Source of the DNA: an uncultured Pyrinomonas sp.
Lineage (GTDB): Bacteria; Acidobacteriota; Blastocatellia; Pyrinomonadales; Pyrinomonadaceae
DNA length: 22,701 nt
NCBI GenBank assembly: GCA_937135995.1
Contig: CAKZOF010000489.1
Location: 1 to 22,701, forward strand
Reading direction: 5' to 3'
Positions 7,234 through 15,858 of this stretch are shown piece after piece. A model generated the notes under the pieces. That model was not told the DNA's origin, did not search any database, and saw nothing but the letters and a program-made list of their open reading frames with translations. Made by a program: the position numbers and the translations under genes. The first letter of the stretch is position 1. Each line of letters begins with the position of its first letter.

Positions 7234-9299
7234 GTCTAGCTTTTGATCGAAAAGATCGAAAGTTGAACCGCATGCCGAAGCTCCCCGCTCGCCAGCCGAA
7301 AAGGCAAAAACGTGGCATCGTTCGCGTGGGCGTCGATGCAGGTGGAACTTTCACGGACTTCATCTACAGCGTCGGGAACGAAATTCGCGTCTTCAAACTC
7401 CCTTCGACGCCGCACGATCCATCGTGCGCCGTGCTCGAAGGCGTGCGCCGCATCTGCAGTGAGTTGCAGCTTGCGCCCGACGAGATCGAGGTCGTGCACG
7501 GAACGACCGTCGGCACCAATGCGCTTCTTGAAAGGCGCGGCGCGCGCGTCGCGTTCGTCACCACGCACGGGTTCGAGGACATGCTCGTCATCGGACGGCA
7601 GGCGCGTCCGCGCCTTTACGATCTCAACGTCGTGCGCCCGCAACCGCTCGTCGCGGATGGATTGAGTTTCGGCGTGCGCGAACGCACGGCGACGGACGGC
7701 GCGATCGTCGAACCGCTCGACGCCGAGCAGGTTCGCGAACTGGTCCACCACCTACGTGGCGCAAACGTCGAGGCCATTGCCATCTGCTTGCTCTTCTCTT
7801 TCGCCAATCCCGAACACGAGCGAAAGCTCGCCGCAGCTTTGTCTGAACTCGGCGTGCCGCTCTCCGTCTCGCACCGGATCTTGCCCGAGTACCGCGAGTA
7901 CGAACGCGCTTCGACGACGGTGGCTAATGCCTATCTTCAGCCTTTGATGAGCCTTTACATCGAACGGCTCGGGCGCGACGTGCCGCGCTTGCGCATCATG
8001 CAATCTTCGGGCGGAAGCATCGGCGCTGAGACGGCAGCAACCGAACCAGTGCGCACGGTGCTCTCTGGTCCAGCGGGCGGCGTAGTCGGTGCGCTTCATG
8101 TTGCGCGTCGGGCCGGCGCGCGCGACATCATCACCTTCGACATGGGCGGAACTTCCACCGACGTGGCGCTTTGCGCCGATGGCGAAGTGCACACCACGCG
8201 CGAGATGGTCGTCTCCGGCATCCCCGTCGCCGTTCCCTGTTTCGAGATTCACACCGTGGGAGCGGGCGGCGGATCGGTCGCACGCATGGATCGCGGCGGC
8301 TCTTTGCGCGTCGGTCCAGAATCAGCCGGAGCCGATCCCGGCCCGGCTTGCTACGGAAAGTCGGATCTGCCGACGGTGACCGATGCGAATTTGGTTCTGG
8401 GCCGTTTCGGCGATGGCGCGCTGCTCGGCGGAGCTTTCCCGCTCGATGTCGGACGCGCGCGCTCTGCCATCGAAGCCTTGGCGCGTGAGCTGAGCGCGGC
8501 GGCGGGCCGTAAAGTGAGCGTGGAAGAAGCCGCGCTCGGCATCCTGCGCATCGTCAATGCGAATATGGAACGCGCCATTCGCGCCGTCTCCGTGGAACGC
8601 GGCTACGATCCGCGCCGCTTTACGCTCGTCACTTTCGGCGGCGCGGGCGGCCTTCATGCGGTCGCGCTCGCGCGCGCTTTGCGCATCCCGCGTGTCATCG
8701 TGCCGCGCGATCCCGGCGCGCTTTCGGCCTTTGGCGTGCTCGTCGCCGATGTCGTGCGCGAGCAGACACGTACCGTCATGCTCTGCGAAGAGCGCTTCGC
8801 AGACATCGAAGCGCTCTTCCGTGAACTCGAAGAACAGAACGCGCGCGCGCTGGAACGCGAAGGCTTCGCGCGACAAAAGCACACACGCTTCTTGGCCGCG
8901 CGGTACCGCGGACAGTCTTTCGAACTCGAACTTCGTTGGCGTCCGAAGACGAACCCGGTGGAGACTTTCCATCGCGCGCACGAGATGCGCTATGGTTACG
9001 CGCGACGCGGAAGTCCTGTCGAGATCGTAAGCGTGCGCGTGCGTTCCGTTGGAATAGTCGAAAAGATCGCAGAACAAAGGGCGAAAAGGATGCGGGCACG
9101 TCGCGCCGGCGCGCAGCGCGTCAACGTGATCTTCGACGATGGGGCGCGCCCCTGTAACCTTTATCGTCGGGAAGATCTCTTGCCGGGCACCCGCCTTGTC
9201 GCGCCATGCATTGTCACGGAATACTCTTCGACGACGCTCATCCCCGCGGGCGCGCGCGCGTGCGTGGACCGGTTTGGCAACCTCGTCATCGAGCCCTGA
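7230..9299 (+). CDS. hyuA: Hydantoinase/oxoprolinase family protein, subunit A (HyuA-like)
   Basis: This 689-residue protein spans the Hydantoinase_A N- and C-terminal domains. An actin-like ATP-binding motif DAGGTFTD lies at residues 36-43, HGTTVGTNALLER follows, and a second phosphate motif FDMGGTSTDVAL lies near the middle, with GAGGGSVARMD and PESAGADPGPACYG downstream. ERAIRAVSVERGYDPRRF and TFGGAGGLHAVALA mark the C-terminal half. The family couples ATP hydrolysis to opening of cyclic amides (5-oxoproline, hydantoins, lactams) or to ketone carboxylation (acetone carboxylase beta). The length fits the stand-alone subunit. I chose the ATG at 7230 because it overlaps the preceding stop; the ATG at 7272 (MPKLPARQ) would remove a basic leader of 14 residues and is also possible. 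The frame stays open upstream inside the oxidoreductase gene, but that is a shadow. Confidence 0.93.
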   Translation: MSLAFDRKDRKLNRMPKLPARQPKRQKRGIVRVGVDAGGTFTDFIYSVGNEIRVFKLPSTPHDPSCAVLEGVRRICSELQLAPDEIEVVHGTTVGTNALLERRGARVAFVTTHGFEDMLVIGRQARPRLYDLNVVRPQPLVADGLSFGVRERTATDGAIVEPLDAEQVRELVHHLRGANVEAIAICLLFSFANPEHERKLAAALSELGVPLSVSHRILPEYREYERASTTVANAYLQPLMSLYIERLGRDVPRLRIMQSSGGSIGAETAATEPVRTVLSGPAGGVVGALHVARRAGARDIITFDMGGTSTDVALCADGEVHTTREMVVSGIPVAVPCFEIHTVGAGGGSVARMDRGGSLRVGPESAGADPGPACYGKSDLPTVTDANLVLGRFGDGALLGGAFPLDVGRARSAIEALARELSAAAGRKVSVEEAALGILRIVNANMERAIRAVSVERGYDPRRFTLVTFGGAGGLHAVALARALRIPRVIVPRDPGALSAFGVLVADVVREQTRTVMLCEERFADIEALFRELEEQNARALEREGFARQKHTRFLAARYRGQSFELELRWRPKTNPVETFHRAHEMRYGYARRGSPVEIVSVRVRSVGIVEKIAEQRAKRMRARRAGAQRVNVIFDDGARPCNLYRREDLLPGTRLVAPCIVTEYSSTTLIPAGARACVDRFGNLVIEP

Positions 9300-9395
9300 T
9301 CGCGTCCGAGAGTCCAAAAGCGAGCCTCGATTTCGGAGAAAGGCTCGAAGCAGCGCGAAGGCATGACCACTCGAAGCGGTTCGCTTCACTGAGGC

Positions 9396-9502
9396 TCGAT
9401 TCGAGCGCAAACGATCCGTGCTCACAGGAAGCAATCCGCGCGCGGTGAGCCCTGCGGGAGCGCAAAGTCGATTCGAGCGCAAACGATCAGCGCTCACGGA
9501 AA
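9396..9502. repeat. Duplicated 35-bp sequence in the hyuA-hyuB gap
   Basis: About 35 bases starting TCGATTCGAGCGCAAACGATC and ending in CTCAC(A)GGAA occur at 9396-9430 and again, with a few mismatches, at 9468-9502, 72 bp apart in the same orientation. A GAAGCG/CGCTTC inverted repeat (9373-9387) lies just before. The second copy ends immediately upstream of the hyuB ribosome site. Function unknown; it could be a small local duplication. Confidence 0.7.
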
Positions 9503-9516
9503 ACGGCGAAGGACAA

Positions 9517-11127
9517 ATGAAGAATTTCGATCCAGTGACGCTTGAAATCTATCGCGCGCTCTACACGTCGGTCGCCGAAGAGATGGGCGCGGCGTTGCGG
9601 CGCGCCGCTTATTCGCCAAACATCAAAGAACGGCGCGACTACTCGTGCGCCATATTTGACGCGCGCGGGCGCGTCATCGCGCAGGGTGATCACATGCCGG
9701 TCCATCTCGGTTCGATGCCGATGGCCGTTGCCGCCGCGCTCAGAGAGAGCGCAATCGAGCGGGGCGACGTGGTCGCGCTCAACGATCCGTTCGCCGGCGG
9801 GACGCATCTGCCCGACATTACGCTCGTCATGCCTGTGGTCGGTGCAAGCGAAAATGGTCGCCGCGCTCGAGCGAAGAGCCATCGAACGCTCTTTTACGTC
9901 GCCAATCGCGCGCATCATGCCGATGTCGGGGGCGCGTCGCCGGGGTCGATGGGTGTGGCGGCGGACATCTACGGCGAAGGCGTGCGCATCCCGCCGCTGA
10001 AGATCGTAAGCGGCGGATGGCTCAACGAAGATCTGTTGAAGTTGATCTTCGCCAACGTGCGCGCGGCGGATGAACGGCGCGCCGATCTCGAAGCGCAGAT
10101 CGGATCACTTCGCACCGGAGCTGTGCGCTTGCGCGAAATCATTGAAAGAAACGGCGCGCGCGAAGCGCTCGATTACGCCGAACACCTGATCGCTTACGGC
10201 GCGCGGCTGATGCGCGCAACGATCGCCGCCATCCCCGATGGCGTTTACTGTGCAGAAGATCTTTTGGATGGTGATGGATTGAGTGATGATCCGATTCCGA
10301 TTCGCGTGCGCATCGAGATTCGCGGCGAAGAGGCTACTGTTGATTTCACGGGGAGCGCGCCGCAGGTTCGTGGTCCGGTGAATGCGGTCGAAGCGATCAC
10401 GGTTTCCGCCGTCGCTTACGTCTTCCGTTGCTTGATCGAAGAGCGGGACGTGCCGATGAGCGCCGGATTGATGGAGCCGATTCGCGTCATCGCGCCGCGC
10501 GGAACGGTGGTCAACGCCGGTCCACCAGCAGCAGTCGCCGGCGGCAACGTCGAAACGTCGCAGCGCATCGTCGATGTGTTGTTCAAAGCGCTCGCGCAGG
10601 CTCTTCCGGAAAAGATCCCGGCGGCGAGTCAAGGGACGATGAACAACTTGACGATCGGCGGCATGGACCCGCGAACCGGCGCGGAGTTCAGCTACTACGA
10701 GACGATCGCCGGCGGCATGGGCGCGCGCCCGACGCTCGACGGCCTCGATGCCGTGCACACGCACATGACCAACAGCTTGAACACGCCCGCCGAAGCTTTG
10801 GAGTACGCTTATCCGCTGCGCGTGCGCCGCTACGGCGTGCGGCGTGGTTCGGGCGGACGCGGGCGACAGCGCGGCGGCGATGGCGTCGTGCGCGAGATCG
10901 AACTGCTCGCGCCGGCGCGCGTAAGTTTACTGGCCGAACGTCGCCGTCTAGCTCCTTACGGTCTTCGCGGCGGCGAAGATGGCGCGACCGGGCGCGATGT
11001 GATCGTGCGGCGCGATGGCCGCGAAGAGCCGATCGCCGCCAAAGGCACATGGCAACTTGAAGCGGGCGATCGCGTGCGCATCGAAACACCGGGCGGCGGC
11101 GGATATGGCGAACCTTCCGCTCGATGA
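9517..11127 (+). CDS. hyuB: Hydantoinase/oxoprolinase family protein, subunit B (HyuB-like)
   Basis: This 536-residue protein covers the full Hydantoinase_B domain. Signature stretches are MKNFDPVTLEIYRALYTSVAEEMG at the start, IKERRDYSCAIFD, QGDHMPVHLGSMP (about 56-67), NDPFAGGTHLPDI (89-101), VANRAHHADVGG (128-139) and SPGSMG; their histidines and aspartates probably hold the metal. The C-terminal RGSGGRGRQRGGDGVVREIE and PGGGGYGEP are typical of the family. It would form the heteromeric enzyme with HyuA. A frame extension to 9418 exists, but GAAGGA just before the ATG at 9517, and the family start there, decide the start. A charged SENGRRARAKSH insert at 111-122 seems extra. The gap to hyuA (217 bp) is unusually long for this pair. 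Confidence 0.93.
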   Translation: MKNFDPVTLEIYRALYTSVAEEMGAALRRAAYSPNIKERRDYSCAIFDARGRVIAQGDHMPVHLGSMPMAVAAALRESAIERGDVVALNDPFAGGTHLPDITLVMPVVGASENGRRARAKSHRTLFYVANRAHHADVGGASPGSMGVAADIYGEGVRIPPLKIVSGGWLNEDLLKLIFANVRAADERRADLEAQIGSLRTGAVRLREIIERNGAREALDYAEHLIAYGARLMRATIAAIPDGVYCAEDLLDGDGLSDDPIPIRVRIEIRGEEATVDFTGSAPQVRGPVNAVEAITVSAVAYVFRCLIEERDVPMSAGLMEPIRVIAPRGTVVNAGPPAAVAGGNVETSQRIVDVLFKALAQALPEKIPAASQGTMNNLTIGGMDPRTGAEFSYYETIAGGMGARPTLDGLDAVHTHMTNSLNTPAEALEYAYPLRVRRYGVRRGSGGRGRQRGGDGVVREIELLAPARVSLLAERRRLAPYGLRGGEDGATGRDVIVRRDGREEPIAAKGTWQLEAGDRVRIETPGGGGYGEPSAR

Positions 11128-11132
11128 AAATG

Positions 11133-11155
11133 CGCTCGTGATGGAACTGCGAGCG
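11133..11155 (+). terminator. Weak hairpin after hyuB
   Basis: CGCTCG (11133-11138) and CGAGCG (11150-11155) form a 6-bp stem with an 11-base loop just after the hyuB stop. No T-tract follows, so termination here is uncertain. Confidence 0.2.
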
Positions 11156-11231
11156 TGAGACCATCTATCGCGGCATTCCCTCGTTGCTGCCAAGGGACTA
11201 TTCTGTTCGATTCTTTCTCGCGCTGCGCTTT

Positions 11232-11262
11232 TTGGATGGCCGCGCGCCCTTCGTGCTATGCT
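11232..11262 (+). promoter_or_regulatory. Candidate extended -10 promoter for nadE
   Basis: TATGCT (11257-11262) is preceded by TGC, giving an extended -10 element. A weak TTGGAT (11232-11237) lies 19 bases upstream. Transcription would begin near 11269, a few bases before the GAGGAG ribosome site and the ATG at 11288. Confidence 0.4.
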
Positions 11263-11287
11263 GCAAGAAAGAGGAGCGGTTCCGAAG

Positions 11288-12943
11288 ATGCGCGTCACCA
11301 TCGCCCAGATAAACACGACAAACGGCGATTACGAAGGCAACACCGAGCGGATCATCCGCGCCATCGAACAGGCCAAGCGCGAAAAGTCGGATCTCGTCGT
11401 CTTCCCCGAAGTCTGCGTGCAAGGCTATACATCGCTCGACTGGTTCCTCGATCCAGACATCGCGCGTTCGGCGCTGCGCCCGCTCGAGCGGATCATTCCG
11501 GTCACCGAAGGCATCACGGCCATCGTCGGCACGGTACGCCCGACCGGCGAAAGCAACGGGCGCAAGCTCTTCAACTCGGCTGCTGTGATCCGCAACCGCG
11601 AGCTATTGGGTTTCGCCGACAAAACGCTTCTTCCCGAGTACGACGTCTTCGACGATCCGCGATATTTCGAGCCGGCACGCGAACGACGGCTCTTCGAAAT
11701 CGATGGCACTCCGGTCGGCATCGCCATCTGCGAGGATTTCTGGAACGACAAGACCTTCTGGCGCGAGCGCCTCTACGACGAAGACCCGACCGATGAACTC
11801 ATCCGCATGGGAGCGCGGTTGCTCGTTGCGATCAACGCGTCGCCGTTCAACAAAGGGAAGATGGGCATACGTTGCGCGATGGTCACGCATCGCGCGCGCT
11901 TGGTGCACCTGCCGGTCGTCTTCGTCAATCTCGTCGGCGGCAACGACGGCATCATCTTCGATGGCGCGAGCCTCGTTGTGGACCAGCAGGGCGAAACTAT
12001 CTTGCAAGCTCCGCCGTTCGAAGAGTTCATCGGTACGGTCGATCTCGATTCCGGCGTGCGACACGAGCGTTGCTTGACGGGCGACGACATCGAGACAGTT
12101 CATCAAGCGCTCGTGCTCGGCATACGCGATTACGCGCGCAAGAACCGCTTCGAGCGAGTCGTCATCGGCATTTCGGGCGGAATAGATTCGGCGGTGGTCG
12201 CCGCGCTCGCGTGTGAAGCCGTCGGTCCGGAGAACGTCCTCGGCGTGATGATGCCGTCGCCCTTCTCTTCGCGTGGCAGCGTCGAAGACGCGCGCGAGTT
12301 GGGCCGCCGATTGGGGATGGAGACGCGCGTTCATCCGATCAGCGAAGCCTTCGAAGTGTTGGTGCGCGAATTGAATTTGAAACGCCCGACGCGCGGCGGC
12401 GAATCGCTCGCCGCAGAAAACCTTCAATCGCGCCTTCGCGGCTGCATCCTGATGACCATTTCGAACGCCGAGGGAAGATTGCTCCTTTCGACGGGCAACA
12501 AGTCGGAACTAGCGCTCGGTTACTGCACGCTCTACGGAGACACCAACGGCGGTTTGGCCGTGCTCGGCGATGTGTTGAAGACGGAAGTTTATGCGCTTGC
12601 GCACTACATCAACCGCGAACGCGAATTGATCCCGCGCGCGATCATCGAAAAGCGCCCGTCAGCGGAGCTTGCGCCGGACCAGTTCGACGATCAAAGCTTG
12701 CCGCCATACGACAAGCTCGATCCCATCCTGAAGCTCTACTTCGAGCAGCGCGCGACGCCCGAAGAGATTATCGCCGCAGGCAACGACGCACGGTTGGTTT
12801 ACGACGTGCTCAATCGCGTGGAGTCGCCAGCCAACGAGTTCAAGCGGCGACAACTTCCGCCGACGCTGATCATCTCGCGCAACGCGATCGGCATCGGGCG
12901 GCGCCGTCCCATCACGCACCGCTATCGCCGCACGATGGGGTGA
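11288..12943 (+). CDS. nadE: Glutamine-dependent NAD+ synthetase
   Basis: This 551-residue cytoplasmic enzyme has an N-terminal nitrilase-type glutaminase domain (about 1-260) and a C-terminal synthetase domain. It converts nicotinic acid adenine dinucleotide to NAD+ using glutamine-derived ammonia and ATP. The glutaminase triad is visible as E41 (FPEVCVQGY), K112 (DKTLLPEYDVFDD) and C148 (ICEDFWN). The ATP pyrophosphatase loop SGGIDS lies at 296-301, with STGNKSELALGYCTLYGD and the KRPSAELAPDQFD segment downstream. I chose the ATG at 11288 because GAGGAG lies 11 bases upstream and MRVTIAQIN is the usual family start; an in-frame ATG at 11258 lies in the likely promoter. It is convergent with ttcA. 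Confidence 0.96.
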   Translation: MRVTIAQINTTNGDYEGNTERIIRAIEQAKREKSDLVVFPEVCVQGYTSLDWFLDPDIARSALRPLERIIPVTEGITAIVGTVRPTGESNGRKLFNSAAVIRNRELLGFADKTLLPEYDVFDDPRYFEPARERRLFEIDGTPVGIAICEDFWNDKTFWRERLYDEDPTDELIRMGARLLVAINASPFNKGKMGIRCAMVTHRARLVHLPVVFVNLVGGNDGIIFDGASLVVDQQGETILQAPPFEEFIGTVDLDSGVRHERCLTGDDIETVHQALVLGIRDYARKNRFERVVIGISGGIDSAVVAALACEAVGPENVLGVMMPSPFSSRGSVEDARELGRRLGMETRVHPISEAFEVLVRELNLKRPTRGGESLAAENLQSRLRGCILMTISNAEGRLLLSTGNKSELALGYCTLYGDTNGGLAVLGDVLKTEVYALAHYINRERELIPRAIIEKRPSAELAPDQFDDQSLPPYDKLDPILKLYFEQRATPEEIIAAGNDARLVYDVLNRVESPANEFKRRQLPPTLIISRNAIGIGRRRPITHRYRRTMG

Positions 12944-12966
12944 AAAACGATCTCTGCTCCTTGCGA

Positions 12967-12985
12967 GCACGCCGAGCGAGCGTGC
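12967..12985. terminator. Hairpin between convergent nadE and ttcA
   Basis: GCACGC (12967-12972) pairs with GCGTGC (12980-12985) around a 7-base loop, 24 bp after the nadE stop. There is no adjacent T-tract on either strand. Its position between convergent genes is what suggests a terminator. Confidence 0.25.
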
Positions 12986-13067
12986 GAAGTGACAGGCGCG
13001 TCCCGCTCCGCGAGCGCTTCCGGACGGAAAACTTCAGGGTGAACGTGCTCTTAGTGCCGCCGCGGCC

Positions 13068-13922
13068 TTATCTGCTTAGTTGGGCCAGTTCAGTAGTGGC
13101 TTCTTCATCGAGACCGAGCGCCGCGTCAAGTTCGGCTTCGATGTCTCCGGTGACGGGAGCGAACCGTTTGAAGTCGTAAAGTTTGGCATCGAGAAGATGT
13201 GACGGCGTGACGTTGCCGAGCGCGGTCAGCATCGAACTGCGGATGTGCGGTATCTCGCGTTCGAGATCGGCGATCAAGCGCTTGATGCGCGCGCGCTTCA
13301 AATTCTGCTGCGAGCCGCACAGGTCGCACGGGATGATCGGGAAGTTCTTCTCGGCGGCGAATTCGGCGATGTCGCGTTCGCGGCAGTAAGCGAGCGGGCG
13401 GATGATCGTGTTTCTGCCGTCATCGGAGCGCAGCACGGGCGGCATCGCTTTGAGTTGTCCGATGAAGAAGAGGTTGAGCAAGAAGGTCGTGATGATGTCG
13501 TCGGCATGGTGGCCCAGCGCGATCTTCGAACAACCCTCTTCCACCGCTGTTTGATAGAGGATGCCGCGCCGCAGGCGCGAGCAGACCGAACAATAAGTTT
13601 TGCCTTCGGGCACGAGCCGCTTGACGATCGAGTAGGTGTCGCGCTCGACGATGCGAAAGGGCACGCCGCGCGCGCTCAAATACTCGGGAAGCACGTGCTT
13701 GGGAAAACCGGGCTGCCCCTGATCGAGATTGACGGCGAGGATGTCGAACTTGACGGGCGCGCGCTTCTGCACGTCGAGCAGCAGATCGAGCATGGTGTAG
13801 CTGTCTTTGCCGCCCGACAGGCAGACCATCACGCGGTCGCCCGACTCGATCATGTTGAAGTCTTCGATGGCTTCGCCCATTTGGCGAAGCAGCTTGGTTT
13901 TGATCTTGCTTTCGACGAACAT
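13068..13922 (-). CDS. ttcA: tRNA 2-thiocytidine biosynthesis protein TtcA
   Basis: This 284-residue protein is an ATP-dependent, iron-sulfur tRNA thiolase that makes 2-thiocytidine at tRNA position 32. The PP-loop motif SGGKDS is at residues 36-41. CSVC (111-114) and CDLC (199-202) supply the conserved cysteines for the [4Fe-4S] cluster, and [26 protein letters not shown] and [11 protein letters not shown] are family hallmarks. Length is close to the usual 270-310. I chose the ATG at 13922, with AAAGG at 13930-13934 as the ribosome site; a longer frame to 14144 overlaps the next gene's end and has no matching domain. The last 25 residues are acidic. Two mutually exclusive hairpins sit directly before the ribosome site and may regulate translation. 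Confidence 0.95.
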   Translation of the reverse strand: MFVESKIKTKLLRQMGEAIEDFNMIESGDRVMVCLSGGKDSYTMLDLLLDVQKRAPVKFDILAVNLDQGQPGFPKHVLPEYLSARGVPFRIVERDTYSIVKRLVPEGKTYCSVCSRLRRGILYQTAVEEGCSKIALGHHADDIITTFLLNLFFIGQLKAMPPVLRSDDGRNTIIRPLAYCRERDIAEFAAEKNFPIIPCDLCGSQQNLKRARIKRLIADLEREIPHIRSSMLTALGNVTPSHLLDAKLYDFKRFAPVTGDIEAELDAALGLDEEATTELAQLSR

Positions 13923-13933
13923 CACACTGCCTT

Positions 13934-13969
13934 TCGGAGCCTGCGCTCCGACACAAGATTTTGTCGGAG
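13934..13969 (-). promoter_or_regulatory. Two mutually exclusive hairpins in the ttcA leader
   Basis: On the minus strand the distal stem pairs 13969-13962 with 13953-13946 (8 bp, 8-base loop). The proximal stem pairs 13951-13945 with 13940-13934 (7 bp, 4-base loop). The two share 13946-13951, so only one can form at a time. The proximal stem touches the AAAGG ribosome site at 13930-13934. This is the geometry of a translational switch; no ligand or trigger is known. Confidence 0.35.
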
Positions 13970-14088
13970 AAGCGCGCGCAAAAGCAACCCGACAACGGCA
14001 CGGAGGCGAAAAACAGATGCGACCAGCATCCCGTTTGGAAGTTGCTCGCTTACCAAAATTAGGAGATGACTGGTCGCTCGAAGTGATC

Positions 14089-14778
14089 TCAAGCTTTTTG
14101 TTGCAGATGCCGACGGAAGAACTCAACGGTGCGCCGCCACGCATCTTCCGCCGCTTCGCGGTTGTAGACCTCGGGGCGATCGTCGTTGAAGAAGGCGTGA
14201 TCGGCGTCTTTGTAGATATGGATTTCGACCTGTTTGCCGAGTTCTTTCAAGCGCCGTTCGAGCTCGCGCGCCGCTTCCGGCGTGACGAACGTATCGCGCT
14301 CGGCATATAGCCCGAGCACCGGCGCCTCGAGCTTTTCGAGTTCCGGTTTGACGTTCGGATGGCCGCCGTAGAAGACGACGCACGCGCCCACTTGCGGGTT
14401 CTTCGTCGCGGCGTAGAGCGAGAGCGCGCCGCCCATGCAGAAGCCGACGGTGCCGACCTTGCTGCTCGTCACCGCCGGATGATTGAGCAAGTACGAGATC
14501 GCGCCGCGCAAGTCCTTCTCCGTTTCGGCGATGTTCATCGCCATCATCAGTTTGCCCGCTTCGTCGGGCGATTTCGTCGTCTTGCCATGATAAAGATCGG
14601 GCGCGAGCGCGACGAAGCCCTCTTCGGCGAAACGATCGGCCACGCGCTTGATGTGCGGCACAAGCCCCCACCACTCTTGAATGACGATGACGCCCGGCCC
14701 TTTGCCCGAAGCCGGAACGGCTAAGTAGCCTTCCGTTTGTTTGCCGTTGCTTTGAAACTGGACCATCTCGCCTCCCAT
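14089..14778 (-). CDS. Dienelactone hydrolase family protein
   Basis: This 229-residue alpha/beta hydrolase has no signal peptide, so it is cytoplasmic. The catalytic triad of dienelactone hydrolases is visible: C114 in GFCMGG, D162 in YAERDTFV, and H194 in DADHAFFND. The family's accessory glutamate is E35 in [18 protein letters not shown] and the [10 protein letters not shown] nucleophile elbow are typical, as is the length (220-250). Such enzymes hydrolyse lactones or activated esters; the true substrate of this paralogue is unknown. The ATG at 14778 has an excellent AAGGAGG site six bases upstream; an internal ATG at 14766 (MVQFQS) is also served by GGGAGGCGAG. It is divergent from the dehydrogenase at 14896 and lies 166 bp upstream of ttcA. 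Confidence 0.93.
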   Translation of the reverse strand: MGGEMVQFQSNGKQTEGYLAVPASGKGPGVIVIQEWWGLVPHIKRVADRFAEEGFVALAPDLYHGKTTKSPDEAGKLMMAMNIAETEKDLRGAISYLLNHPAVTSSKVGTVGFCMGGALSLYAATKNPQVGACVVFYGGHPNVKPELEKLEAPVLGLYAERDTFVTPEAARELERRLKELGKQVEIHIYKDADHAFFNDDRPEVYNREAAEDAWRRTVEFFRRHLQQKA

Positions 14779-14825
14779 AACCTTCCTCCTTATTTGACTG
14801 CGGGATGAAGTTCGCTTCAAACTTC

Positions 14826-14877
14826 CGCCGCCGCTCGTTGGCGGCGTTGCTCGTTCGAATCTATTCAACAAGCAACG
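14826..14877. promoter_or_regulatory. Two adjacent inverted repeats in a divergent intergenic region
   Basis: CGCCGCC/GGCGGCG (14826-14846, 7-base loop) is followed by CGTTGCT/AGCAACG (14845-14851 and 14871-14877, 19-base loop). They fill the middle of the 117-bp gap between the divergent hydrolase and dehydrogenase genes. They could be operators for a shared regulator or leader hairpins of the plus-strand gene. Confidence 0.35.
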
Positions 14878-14895
14878 ACGCGTCGAGGTCAAACC

Positions 14896-15843
14896 ATGGA
14901 AAGGATCGTTTTTCTCGATCGCGGCACGCTCAAGGTTGAGATCCGCGCGCCGCGCATTCAGCACGAGTGGATCGAGTACGCAGCGACCTCGCCAGATGAG
15001 GTCGTCGAACGGTTGCGCGGGGCGACCGTGGCGATCACCAACAAGGTTCCGATCCGCGAAGAGACGCTGGCGGCGATTCCGACCCTGAAGCTGATCGTCG
15101 TCGCGGCGACCGGCGTGGACAACGTCGATCTCAACGCTTGTCGGCGGCGCGGCGTCGGCGTCTGCAACGCGCGCGGTTACGCGCGGCACGCCGTGGCCGA
15201 GCACGCGTTGATGCTCATGCTGGCGCTGCGGCGCAACCTTTTACACTACCGCGAAGACGTGCGGCGCAGTCTGTGGTCGCGCGCCCCCCATTTTTGTCTG
15301 CTCGATCATCCCATCGAGGAGTTGCGTGGCGCAACGCTCGGCATCATCGGGTACGGGGCCATCGGGCGCGAAGTCGAACGATTGGCGTCGGCTTTCGGCA
15401 TGAACGTCCTTCGCGCCGAGCGAAGAGGAGCGCAAGTGGTGCGCGATGGGCGAACGCCTTTCGGCGAAGTCCTGCGAGCGAGCGACATCGTGACGTTGCA
15501 CGTGCCGCTCGTCGAGCAAACGCGCGCGCTCATCGGTCGCGCCGAGATCGCAGCGATGCAGCCACACGCGATCTTGATCAACTGCGCGCGCGGCGGCGTG
15601 GTCGATGAAGAAGCGCTGGTCGAGGCGCTGCGCGCCGGACGATTGGCGGGCGCCGGCATCGATGTGCTGAGCGAGGAACCGCCGCGCCCGTCGCACCCGC
15701 TGCTCGCGCCGGACGTGCCGAACCTGATCGTCACACCGCACAACTCATGGGCCAGTCGCAGCGCAATGCGCGAGCTTGCCGAGCAGATCGTGGAGAACAT
15801 CGAGAGTTTCGCGCGCGGCGAGCAACGCAACCGAATCGTTTGA
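14896..15843 (+). CDS. D-isomer-specific 2-hydroxyacid dehydrogenase (glycerate/hydroxypyruvate-reductase-like)
   Basis: This 315-residue cytoplasmic oxidoreductase interconverts a 2-keto acid and its D-hydroxy acid with NAD(P)H. The Rossmann motif GYGAIG is at 152-157. Catalytic residues are R232 (INCARGGVVDE), E261 (DVLSEEPP) and H282 (TPHNSWAS). VAATGVDNVDL and ARHAVAEHALMLMLALRRN are family hallmarks. The end of the second Rossmann strand reads LRAERRG, with arginines instead of the acidic residue usual for NAD use, so NADP(H) preference is plausible. The sequence resembles HprA-like D-glycerate dehydrogenases, but family members overlap in substrate. The ATG at 14896 follows GAGGTC. It is convergent, with only 15 bp between stops, with the small acidic gene on the other strand. 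Confidence 0.93.
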   Translation: MERIVFLDRGTLKVEIRAPRIQHEWIEYAATSPDEVVERLRGATVAITNKVPIREETLAAIPTLKLIVVAATGVDNVDLNACRRRGVGVCNARGYARHAVAEHALMLMLALRRNLLHYREDVRRSLWSRAPHFCLLDHPIEELRGATLGIIGYGAIGREVERLASAFGMNVLRAERRGAQVVRDGRTPFGEVLRASDIVTLHVPLVEQTRALIGRAEIAAMQPHAILINCARGGVVDEEALVEALRAGRLAGAGIDVLSEEPPRPSHPLLAPDVPNLIVTPHNSWASRSAMRELAEQIVENIESFARGEQRNRIV

Positions 15844-15858
15844 TCGATGGACGAGGCT

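Noticed and set aside
8322..9497. 391-residue minus-strand frame opposite hyuA
   Set aside because: It is a shadow frame of the GC-rich hyuA coding sequence, with no recognisable domain or ribosome site.
14845..14877. tRNA-like T-loop word GTTCGAATC
   Set aside because: The flanking bases do not form a T-arm, and no acceptor, D or anticodon arms fit. The surrounding inverted repeat is better read as a simple hairpin.
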